8,094 nucleotides of DNA from positions 1 to 8,094 of the forward strand of contig CANGCZ010000062.1 in assembly GCA_947452325.1 (NCBI GenBank), read 5' to 3'. Below the pieces are notes generated by a model. The model was not told the origin of the DNA. It was given only the letters and a program-made list of their open reading frames with translations, and made no database searches. Both the position numbers and the translations under genes were made by a program. Below are positions 1 through 5,376 of the stretch, in pieces. Numbering within the stretch: the first letter of the stretch is position 1; every line of letters starts with the position of its first letter. This stretch comes from Comamonadaceae bacterium (GTDB taxonomy: Bacteria > Pseudomonadota > Gammaproteobacteria > Burkholderiales > Burkholderiaceae_C).

Positions 1-2
1 CT

Positions 3-158
3 CCTTGGAAGACCAAGGAATCCGTGGAACTGGCCACCTTGCAATGGGTGCACTGGTTCAATCACATCCGACTGCTTGAACCGATTGGATATATTCCACC
101 GGCAGAAGCTGAGGAAACGAGAAACAAACAAGCATTCACATCTGTAGGAGTCAAATAA
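3..158 (+). CDS. IS3-family transposase OrfB, C-terminal fragment (5' end outside window)
   Basis: The frame is open from the left edge to TAA at 156-158 and gives the last 51 residues of an IS3-family DDE transposase (OrfB, rve integrase core). The signature is the tail pattern WVHWFNHIRLLEPIGYIPPAEAE, whose pieces W..WFN, RLLEPIG and IPPAEAE are typical of the extreme C-terminus of this family. The catalytic DDE residues lie upstream, outside the window. After PPAEAE, family members usually continue with a short tail often containing a Tyr pair; here the last 14 or so residues (E-T-R-N-K-Q and onward to GVK) do not look like that tail. This suggests the IS reading frame runs into flanking DNA around position 113. 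Whether the 5' part is intact cannot be seen. Confidence 0.85.
   Translation, partial: PWKTKESVELATLQWVHWFNHIRLLEPIGYIPPAEAEETRNKQAFTSVGVK
146..150 (+). promoter_or_regulatory. Ribosome binding site AGGAG for the ORF at 158
   Basis: AGGAG sits 7 nt before the ATG at 158, a near-ideal Shine-Dalgarno spacing. It lies inside the last codons of the transposase frame, and the ATG shares its first base with the transposase stop (TAATG), so the downstream ORF could be translated by coupling or by its own initiation. Confidence 0.5.
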
Positions 159-355
159 TGTCAATTGATTTGACCCCTCGTTGGGATGAGTTCGCAGTCT
201 ATTTACCAGCGATTCAAGAGTGGTATGCAAAGGGTGTTGCGAACAATGCGAATCTTGACAGAAAGAGACCATTTCCGAGCGACATAAAACTCAGAGACTT
301 GGACTATCAAACCATTTTTGCTTCAGAGTCAGCGTCATTGCAACTTGGTAGTTAG
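158..355 (+). CDS. Hypothetical protein, 65 aa, possibly the start of a broken gene
   Basis: The ORF begins at ATG 158 behind a good AGGAG site, overlaps the transposase stop by one base and ends at TAG 353-355. The product starts MSIDLTPRWDEFAVYLPAIQ and is soluble, with no signal peptide or membrane segment. I do not recognise the family. The N-terminal half reads like the genuine start of a larger soluble protein (aromatic and charged residues well spread, then a KRPFPSDIKLRDLDY segment), whereas the last 15 residues are low in character. One reading is that this is the beginning of a host gene brought next to the IS end, with the remainder lost or frameshifted; a second open frame with a basic C-terminus follows at 352-474. 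The alternative is a small intact gene. Coding status is moderately likely because of the RBS. Confidence 0.4.
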   Translation: MSIDLTPRWDEFAVYLPAIQEWYAKGVANNANLDRKRPFPSDIKLRDLDYQTIFASESASLQLGS

Positions 356-474
356 TTTCTAGACCAAGCAAGAACTGCCTCGTCTCAGTTCTCAAACGCT
401 ATAAATCCAAGCAGAAGCGAGTCAATCTTGAGCTAGAGAAGCAACAGCACTTGAACATGTTGCGCGGAAAGTGA
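352..474 (+). pseudogene. Possible remnant reading frame with basic C-terminus
   Basis: Frame 1 is open from the codon after a TAG at 349-351 to TGA 472-474 and would encode about 40 residues ending in a Lys/Arg/Glu-rich stretch (KRYKSKQKRVNLELEKQQHL). There is no ATG, GTG or TTG start with a Shine-Dalgarno site near its beginning. It overlaps the stop of the 158-355 ORF in a different frame, so it could be the frameshifted continuation of that gene. It could equally be a chance open frame: 40 codons without a stop is not significant by itself. I do not recognise the sequence. Confidence 0.2.
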
Positions 475-573
475 ACTGCTTATTTTTATTTCCTACATTT
501 TGTATGGATTTTTTTAAAAAAACTTTCATTTATAGGTTTTCACTTATCATTTCTTATCACTTTGGAGCTTGAA
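475..573. other. A+T-rich non-coding leader upstream of the small membrane protein gene
   Basis: This stretch has no plausible gene. It contains a perfect T7A7 palindrome at 509-522, an A-tract arrangement that often bends DNA, and a short direct repeat CTTATCA at 543-549 and 553-559 with a 10-bp period, about one helical turn, just before the ribosome binding site. A promoter for the gene at 574 is likely to lie here, but I could not find a convincing -35/-10 pair with normal spacing; the best -10-like string is TATCAT at 545-550. Confidence 0.35.
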
Positions 574-771
574 ATGGACAATGGTGCATACGAGAAATAC
601 AGACAAGAAAATCCTGTGGTCAATACACTGCTGTCAACATACGACCATATCACCATGTTTCCCGAACAGTTGACCAATGAAGAAATCGTTTTGTTGGTCA
701 CCTTGCCATTGATTGCTTTTTATGCCGTTGTCAGATTAATCTACACACATTTCTTCAAAAAGAAAAAATGA
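574..771 (+). CDS. Small single-span membrane protein, unknown function
   Basis: The product has 65 residues. The start is set at ATG 574, which has GGAG at 564-567 with 6-nt spacing; the in-frame TTG at 562 would place the start upstream of that site and is less likely. The N-terminal 40 residues are hydrophilic (MDNGAYEKYRQENPVVN, then a FPEQLTNEE segment). They are followed by one hydrophobic segment, roughly residues 42-60 (IVLLVTLPLIAFYAVVRLIY), and a C-terminal cluster of four lysines. By the positive-inside rule the lysine end should be cytoplasmic and the N-terminus periplasmic, with no cleavable signal peptide. I do not recognise a family. The gene stands alone: no co-directional neighbour is close, and it converges with the minus-strand gene ending at 850. 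Its A+T-rich bases contrast with the core genes, consistent with acquisition. Toxin-like, regulatory or phage-derived roles are all possible and none is supported by a motif. Confidence 0.5.
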   Translation: MDNGAYEKYRQENPVVNTLLSTYDHITMFPEQLTNEEIVLLVTLPLIAFYAVVRLIYTHFFKKKK

Positions 772-806
772 CTTTGATGCACTCTTATTTTCAGTTAAAT
801 TGCTTT

Positions 807-826
807 GTATCAAAATATATTGATAC
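807..826. repeat. Inverted repeat with 7-bp arms (GTATCAA / TTGATAC)
   Basis: The arms GTATCAA (807-813) and TTGATAC (820-826) are perfect complements around the 6-nt centre AATATA. The repeat lies between the convergent genes ending at 771 (+) and 850 (-), so it could be part of a weak bidirectional terminator or a protein-binding site. No long T-run follows on either strand, which argues against a classical intrinsic terminator. Its right arm shares bases 823-826 with the next inverted repeat. Confidence 0.5.
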
Positions 827-843
827 TAGATACTTTCTAGTAT
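823..843. repeat. Inverted repeat with 8-bp arms (ATACTAGA / TCTAGTAT), possible terminator hairpin
   Basis: The arms ATACTAGA (823-830) and TCTAGTAT (836-843) pair perfectly around a 5-nt loop (TACTT). The hairpin begins 6 nt after the stop codon of the minus-strand gene that ends at 850, a natural place for an RNA 3'-end structure. The stem is A+T-rich and lacks a strong U-tract, so terminator activity is uncertain. Because four bases are shared with the inverted repeat at 807-826, both stems cannot form fully in the same RNA molecule. Confidence 0.5.
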
Positions 844-849
844 TTGGGT

Positions 850-1155
850 TTATCTGAACTGAACAGTTACAACAAAATAGCTTGGCTTAGACGCCAAACG
901 TTGCTTTCGCACATTGCCCTTCTTATATGTAGAAAAGGCACTTTCAGCAATAAATTGCAAACCCCTAGCTGACTTGAAACCCTCTGAAGTGATTCTTTTG
1001 GCGATTGCATCAAAGGTCATTTTTTCTACATCTCGTAGATAGCAAACCTTCTCAAACAACCATTCTTGATATGTTGAGTAAGCCATGTAATACAAGGCTT
1101 TTGAGGTGATTTTTAGGGTAATTCTGACTTCTTTTACATCGTCAAAATTACTCAC
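850..1155 (-). CDS. Orphan 101-aa protein resembling a recombinase C-terminal segment
   Basis: The start is taken as GTG 1155-1153, eight bases after the glmS stop; the in-frame ATG at 1227 lies inside glmS, and its extra 24 codons are a shadow of that gene. The GTG start has only a poor Shine-Dalgarno site, so translation may depend on coupling to glmS. The product opens with a beta-like region (KEVRITLKITSKALYYMAYS), continues with YQEWLFEKVCYLRDVEKMTFDAIAKRI, then SEGFKSARGLQFIAESAFSTYKKG, and ends in a basic, beta-rich tail. The middle, 'LxxxxxMTFDAIAKRI..EGFKSARG..F....V/AFS.YKK', resembles the region of large serine recombinases that reads 'T..EIA..LN..G..TPRG..W....V..IL', a DNA-contacting helical element. 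No catalytic serine domain is present. It could be a diverged fragment of such an enzyme or a stand-alone DNA-binding protein; function is unknown. The A+T-rich composition matches the accessory stretch rather than glmS. Confidence 0.5.
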   Translation of the reverse strand: MSNFDDVKEVRITLKITSKALYYMAYSTYQEWLFEKVCYLRDVEKMTFDAIAKRITSEGFKSARGLQFIAESAFSTYKKGNVRKQRLASKPSYFVVTVQFR

Positions 1156-1163
1156 TTGCGTGA

Positions 1164-3053
1164 CTACTCTACTGTCACGCTTTTGGCCAGATTCCTTGGT
1201 TTGTCCACATCCGTACCTCTGGCGCAAGCGGTGTGGTATGCCAGCAATTGCAAAGGCACCACGTGCAGCAACGGCGACAAAGCACCATAGTGTTCCGGCA
1301 TGCGTATCACATGCAAGCCTTCACCGGACTGAATGCGGGTATCTGCATCGGCCAACACATAAAGCACGCCGCCGCGTGCGCGCACTTCCTGCAAATTGCT
1401 TTTGAGTTTTTCCAGCAAGGCGTCGTTGGGAGCGACTGTCACCACCGGCATGGCGCTGGTGACCAAGGCCAGCGGACCGTGCTTCAACTCACCGGCAGGG
1501 TAAGCCTCGGCATGTATGTAACTGATCTCTTTCAATTTCAATGCACCTTCCAAGGCTATCGGGTAATGCATGCCGCGCCCCAGAAACAAGGCGTTTTCCT
1601 TGTTCGCAAAATCCTGCGACCAGGCGATGATTTGCGGTTCCAGGGCCAACACACTTTGCAATGCCAGCGGCAAATGCCGCATGGCTTTAAGGTGCAATGC
1701 TTCATCTGTAGCGCTCAAGCTTTGTTTGGCTTTTGCCAGTGTCAGCGTCAATAAAAACAATCCCGCCAACTGGGTGGTGAACGCCTTGGTAGAGGCAACG
1801 CCAATTTCAACGCCGGCGCGCGTGATGTACGCCAACTGGCACTCGCGCACCATGGCCGAGGTAGCGACATTGCAGATCGTCAGCGTATGCAACATACCTA
1901 GGCTTTGAGCGTGCTTGAGTGCCGCCAAAGTGTCAGCGGTTTCACCGGACTGTGAGATGGTGACCACCAGCGTGCGCGCATTCGGCACGCTCTCTCGGTA
2001 GCGGTATTCACTGGCCACCTCTACTTGACAAGGGATGTGGGCCAGTGATTCCAGCCAGTACTTGGCCACGCAACCACTGTAATAGCTGGTGCCGCAAGCC
2101 AATATCAATACAGAATCAATGTCTTGAAAAATACGGGCCGCATTGCCCGGGCGATCTGGTGTGTCAAACAAAGCCGGTACCACGCCTTCAATGCCTTCGA
2201 GTGTGTCGGCAATGGCACGGGGTTGTTCGAAAATTTCTTTTTGCATGTAATGCCGGTACGGGCCCAATTCAGCGGCACCGCTGTGCGCTTGGACCGTGAG
2301 CACTTCACGCTTAACCACCTGTTGATGCAAGTCATACACCGTGAACGAATTCAATTGCATGTCCACCACATCACCCTCGGACAGATACACAATTTGATCC
2401 GTCACCCCGGCCAAAGCCATGGCATCGCTGGCGAGAAAGTTTTCACCTTGGCCTGCGCCCAGAATGAGAGGTGAACCGGCGCGGGCGCCGATCACCCGAT
2501 GCGGCTCATCGCAGGCGATAACGGCGATGGCGAAAGCACCGTGCAACTGTGCAATCGCCTGAGTGACCGCTTGCAGTAAATCACCACGGTACAAAGAATC
2601 AATCAAATGCACCATCACTTCGGTGTCGGTCTGGCTGACAAACACATAGCCCTGGCTGTGCAATGCGTGTCGCAGTTCTTCATGGTTTTCAATGATGCCA
2701 TTGTGAACCAGTGCAATGCGCGCGACTGCTTGGGTGCTGAGCGCGCCCGTACCATGGCTGAAGTGCGGGTGAGCGTTGTGTACCGCTGGCGCACCGTGGG
2801 TTGCCCAGCGCGTATGGGCAATGCCTGTTTTGCCCTGCAATCCGCCTGATGCATCATTCACCTGCGCCACCAGTTCGGCCACGCGCGAAGTACTTCTGGC
2901 TCGCTGCAAACCGGCGGCTTGGCCGAGTTGCGGTGTATCGGCATTGACGGCCACACCACAGGAGTCATAACCCCGGTACTCCAGACGTTGCAGGCCTTGA
3001 ACCAGCACAGGAACAATATTGCGGATGGAAACCGCAGCGACGATGCCACACAT
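1164..3053 (-). CDS. glmS: Glutamine--fructose-6-phosphate aminotransferase (isomerizing)
   Basis: GlmS converts fructose-6-phosphate and glutamine to glucosamine-6-phosphate and glutamate in the cytoplasm, the committed step toward UDP-GlcNAc. The product has 629 residues, against about 609 in E. coli. The N-terminal type-2 glutaminase has the catalytic Cys2 (MCGIVAAVS, Met removed in the mature enzyme), the RWATHG motif at 82-87, N118-G119 and QTDTE at 141-145. Two SIS isomerase domains follow, with CGTSYYSG at 320-327, SQSGETADT at 367-375 and GVASTKAFTTQ near 418-428. The isomerase active-site region LEGALKLKEIS to ELKHGPLAL (E509 and H525, matching E. coli Glu488 and His504 in Cys1 numbering) is intact, as is the family-standard end AKSVTVE with the active-site lysine K624. 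ATG 3053 is preceded by AAGGG (3062-3066), which touches the glmU stop, so translation is probably coupled. No glmS ribozyme space exists: the gap to glmU is 12 nt. No clear terminator follows. Confidence 0.97.
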   Translation of the reverse strand: MCGIVAAVSIRNIVPVLVQGLQRLEYRGYDSCGVAVNADTPQLGQAAGLQRARSTSRVAELVAQVNDASGGLQGKTGIAHTRWATHGAPAVHNAHPHFSHGTGALSTQAVARIALVHNGIIENHEELRHALHSQGYVFVSQTDTEVMVHLIDSLYRGDLLQAVTQAIAQLHGAFAIAVIACDEPHRVIGARAGSPLILGAGQGENFLASDAMALAGVTDQIVYLSEGDVVDMQLNSFTVYDLHQQVVKREVLTVQAHSGAAELGPYRHYMQKEIFEQPRAIADTLEGIEGVVPALFDTPDRPGNAARIFQDIDSVLILACGTSYYSGCVAKYWLESLAHIPCQVEVASEYRYRESVPNARTLVVTISQSGETADTLAALKHAQSLGMLHTLTICNVATSAMVRECQLAYITRAGVEIGVASTKAFTTQLAGLFLLTLTLAKAKQSLSATDEALHLKAMRHLPLALQSVLALEPQIIAWSQDFANKENALFLGRGMHYPIALEGALKLKEISYIHAEAYPAGELKHGPLALVTSAMPVVTVAPNDALLEKLKSNLQEVRARGGVLYVLADADTRIQSGEGLHVIRMPEHYGALSPLLHVVPLQLLAYHTACARGTDVDKPRNLAKSVTVE

Positions 3054-3065
3054 AGTGTTTGCCCT

Positions 3066-4451
3066 TTATTTGCTTTTTTTCACAGGCCGCTGCCAACCGG
3101 GAATGCTGAGTTGCTTGCCGCGTGCAACCGTCAATGCATCCGGTGCAGTGTCTTTGGTGATCACCGAACCCGCACCTATGGTGCCGCCCGCACCCACAGT
3201 CAGCGGGGATACCAGCACACTGTTGCTGCCTATGTGCACATCGGGACCTATGGTGGTGTGGTGTTTGTTGGCGCCGTCGTAATTGGCAGAAATAACGCCT
3301 GCGCCGTAATTGACCCGCTCACCCACAGTGAGGTCGCCCAGGTAGGCCAGATGATTGGCTTTGGCACCTTTGGCCAGTGTGCTGTTTTTCACTTCAACAA
3401 AATTACCTATGTGCACTTCATCGCCCAGATCAGCGCCGGGACGCAGTCGCGCAAACGGTCCAATGCGCGCGCCATGACCGATGCGCACCTTTTTGTCTTC
3501 GCCGTTGATATAGGTAAAGCCAAGCACTTGGGTACCGGCACCGATCTCAGCGTTGATGATCACGCAGTTGGGCCCGATACGCACGCCTTCGCCCAGGCTG
3601 ACACGTCCTTCGAATACGCAATTCACATCGATCTCGACATCGGTATCACAAACCAAGTCGCCTCGCACATCAAGCCGAGCGGGGTCAGCCAATCTCACCC
3701 CTTGTCGCATCAAGGTTTGAGCTTGTAGCAGTTGGAAGGTGCGCTCCAGAGCCGCCAATTGAACCGGCGTATTCACACCTTCCACCTGCCAAGCCTGGGT
3801 GATGCAATGCGCCCGGACTTCGCAACCATCGGCGGTGGCGAAGCCGACCACATCGGTCAAATACAACTCACCTTGGGCATTGCGGTTGTTCAGTCGGGCC
3901 AACCAGGGGCGCAGCAAGCGTGTGGGAACCGCCATGATGCCGCTGTAAATTTCTTCTATTTGCCGCTGAGCGTCAGTCGCATCTTTTTCTTCAACAATCG
4001 CGACGACTTCGCCAGCCGACCCGCGCAAAATACGTCCGTAGCCGCTTGGGCTAGGGGTTTTCAGCGTCAACAGCGCCAGATACTTTGAGTCACACAAGTG
4101 CAATAAAGCTTGCAGTGAATCAGGCTGAATCAACGGCACATCGCCGGACAGGACCAGAGTAACACCGTCGTCCTCCAAGACTGGCAGTGCCTGTTGCATG
4201 GCGTGGCCGGTGCCCAGTTGAGGGATTTGCCTGACTGTTTGTAGGTGAGTCTGGTGCGACAGCGTGGACTCCACTTGTTCTGCACCGTGGCCGGTGATGA
4301 CAACCGTTTGCCTGGCGCCGATAAGCTGTGCCGTGACTATCACATGCTGCAACAAAGCCCTGCCGCCCAAACGGTGCAGCACTTTAGGCATACTGCTTTG
4401 CATGCGGGTGCCTTTGCCCGCCGCCATGATGACCACATCAATCTTTGACAT
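3066..4451 (-). CDS. glmU: Bifunctional UDP-GlcNAc pyrophosphorylase / GlcN-1-P N-acetyltransferase
   Basis: GlmU acetylates glucosamine-1-phosphate with acetyl-CoA and then couples it to UTP, giving UDP-N-acetylglucosamine for peptidoglycan and lipopolysaccharide. The start is set at the minus-strand ATG 4451-4449, giving MSKIDVVIMAAGKGTRM and 461 residues. It is preceded by AGGGA (4461-4465) at 9 nt, while the in-frame ATG at 4484 would add 11 residues without family support. The N-terminal nucleotidyltransferase (1 to about 230) shows AAGKGTRM (10-17), K23, QLGTGHAMQQA (78-88), metal-binding D104 in SGDVPL, and EGVN (224-227). The C-terminal part (about 255-455) is a left-handed beta-helix acetyltransferase with hexapeptide repeats, the RLRPGA loop, ANHLAYLGD with catalytic H367 (E. 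coli His363), and NYDGANK. It ends in the usual GWQRPVKK. The gene is the first of the glmUS operon. No anomalies in key residues. Confidence 0.97.
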   Translation of the reverse strand: MSKIDVVIMAAGKGTRMQSSMPKVLHRLGGRALLQHVIVTAQLIGARQTVVITGHGAEQVESTLSHQTHLQTVRQIPQLGTGHAMQQALPVLEDDGVTLVLSGDVPLIQPDSLQALLHLCDSKYLALLTLKTPSPSGYGRILRGSAGEVVAIVEEKDATDAQRQIEEIYSGIMAVPTRLLRPWLARLNNRNAQGELYLTDVVGFATADGCEVRAHCITQAWQVEGVNTPVQLAALERTFQLLQAQTLMRQGVRLADPARLDVRGDLVCDTDVEIDVNCVFEGRVSLGEGVRIGPNCVIINAEIGAGTQVLGFTYINGEDKKVRIGHGARIGPFARLRPGADLGDEVHIGNFVEVKNSTLAKGAKANHLAYLGDLTVGERVNYGAGVISANYDGANKHHTTIGPDVHIGSNSVLVSPLTVGAGGTIGAGSVITKDTAPDALTVARGKQLSIPGWQRPVKKSK

Positions 4452-4467
4452 GAATTTACTTCCCTGT

Positions 4468-5373
4468 ATGACTGCGATTATCAATCAGCGCACAAGCAGC
4501 CTGTGGCTGGCGCTGAAACTTGCCGTATTGGCCGGTCTGTTGTGCTTGACCGCTTGCAGTTTGGTGGTCTCGGGATACAACAATGCCCCCAATCTCTTTG
4601 TTTTTCTCTGGCTGAACCCGCACTTGGATTTGAATGCTAAGCAGGAAAAACAAGTACTGGCAGATTTACAGCAAGTGCTGGAGTGGCATCGCCAAAACCA
4701 ATTGCCTTTGTATGCCGCTTGGCTGGCAGACGCACGCCAACTCGCTTCCCACGACGTGACCGCAGAACAGGTTTGCGCCCTGATAGACGAGGCCACTGAA
4801 AGTATTGAGCCCTTACTGCTGCAATTGGAGGCGCCGATTGCGAGACTGGCTTTGGGTTTGACAGCTTCGCAAATACAGACCTTGAAAAAACAATACGCGC
4901 AAGACTGGAAAGACTACCGCAAAGAATGGAAACTGGACGCATCGGCGCCAGCACAACTTGAAGTACACACCGATAAAGGCCAATCCAACGCCGAACGCTT
5001 TTACGGCAGGCTGAGTCCTGAGCAAAAAAAATTGCTGCGGCAGTTGGCGCAAAACGCCGGTTATGAAGGGGAACGAACCTACGCCCACCGCATGCGATTG
5101 CAACAGGACAACCTGGCCATGCATGAACGCATTCTGCAAAACCGGCCTGCGCCTGCTGAAGCGCGTGCCATGGTGCACGATTGGATGCAAAGCGTATGGC
5201 ACCCACAGGATGAAAACTACGCTGCCTATTTGAATAAACGCAAGTTGACCAATTGTGAGGCCGCAGCCAGGCTACACAACATCACCACACCTGAGCAACG
5301 GGCGCGCGCGGTGAAAGTACTTAAAGACTATGAAGAAGATGTGCGGTCGCTGATGGGCTACAAACCGTCTTAA
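4468..5373 (+). CDS. DUF6279-type lipoprotein
   Basis: The product has 301 residues from ATG 4468. An in-frame ATG at 4450 adds six residues and is a possible alternative; neither has a recognisable Shine-Dalgarno site. The N-terminus is a type II signal peptide: Arg8, a hydrophobic stretch at about 12-26, and lipobox LTAC with the lipidated Cys at residue 30. Ser rather than Asp follows the Cys, so by the E. coli Lol rule outer-membrane sorting is expected. The mature part is helical and charged, beginning with the Y-N-N...W-L..H-L-D-L...Q pattern and an EWHRQNQLPLYAAWL segment, then LTASQIQTLKK and RLSPEQKKLLRQL repeats of the 'L(T/S)..Q...L' type. This is how I recognise the DUF6279 family of proteobacterial lipoproteins, whose function is unknown. 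It is divergent from glmU and convergent with the MBL-fold gene. Membership is from memory of the family pattern. Confidence 0.8.
   Translation: MTAIINQRTSSLWLALKLAVLAGLLCLTACSLVVSGYNNAPNLFVFLWLNPHLDLNAKQEKQVLADLQQVLEWHRQNQLPLYAAWLADARQLASHDVTAEQVCALIDEATESIEPLLLQLEAPIARLALGLTASQIQTLKKQYAQDWKDYRKEWKLDASAPAQLEVHTDKGQSNAERFYGRLSPEQKKLLRQLAQNAGYEGERTYAHRMRLQQDNLAMHERILQNRPAPAEARAMVHDWMQSVWHPQDENYAAYLNKRKLTNCEAAARLHNITTPEQRARAVKVLKDYEEDVRSLMGYKPS
4477..4482 (-). promoter_or_regulatory. Candidate -10 element for glmU (GATAAT)
   Basis: Read on the minus strand, GATAAT matches five of six bases of the sigma-70 -10 consensus and would place a transcript start near 4470, about 20 nt before the glmU ATG. 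No good -35 box occurs at 16-18 bp. The site lies inside the first codons of the divergent lipoprotein gene, because there is no other intergenic space. Confidence 0.3.
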
Positions 5374-5376
5374 AGC

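Larger units (their letters stand above)
1..158 (+). mobile_element. Right-hand part of an IS3-family insertion sequence (fragment)
   Basis: Only the 3' end of the element lies in the window, identified from the transposase C-terminus it encodes. No terminal inverted repeat of the usual IS3 right-end form (a GGGTCA-type end shortly after the transposase stop) is visible downstream, and no target duplication can be tested without the left end. The true boundary is therefore unknown. It may lie near position 113, where the protein stops resembling the family, which would mean the element is truncated here. Confidence 0.7.

Noticed and set aside
166..180. TGACCCC (174-180 region) as an IS3-family terminal repeat
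   Set aside because: The string has the orientation of a left end, while a right end is expected after the transposase stop, and no matching partner was found in the window.
807..843. A dif/pdif-like Xer recombination site (two arms around a 6-nt centre)
   Set aside because: The 6-nt centre is suggestive, but the arms are only 7 bp and do not resemble the known XerC/XerD arm sequences.
1156..1227. ATG start at 1227 for the orphan minus-strand gene
   Set aside because: The 24 extra codons overlap the glmS C-terminus in another frame and look unlike the rest of the protein; the GTG at 1155 just after the glmS stop fits better.
3054..3065. glmS ribozyme or a riboswitch upstream of glmS
   Set aside because: The gap to glmU is 12 nt and is taken up by the ribosome binding site; there is no room for a structured leader.
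2919..3728. A 269-codon plus-strand open frame
   Set aside because: It lies antisense to the end of glmU and the start of glmS, both fully supported. Its translation is rich in His, Cys and Thr without domain character, as expected of a shadow frame.
4264..4467. Upstream extension of the lipoprotein frame into glmU
   Set aside because: The added residues are antisense to glmU and Cys/Pro-rich, and they would bury the lipoprotein signal peptide about 70 residues inside the protein.
4445..4473. A perfect -35 consensus TTGACA (4445-4450) with TATGAC 16 bp downstream, as promoter of the lipoprotein gene
   Set aside because: Transcription would start near 4479, after both plausible lipoprotein start codons (4450 and 4468), and no in-frame ATG follows. 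TTGACA here is explained by the first codons of glmU on the other strand.
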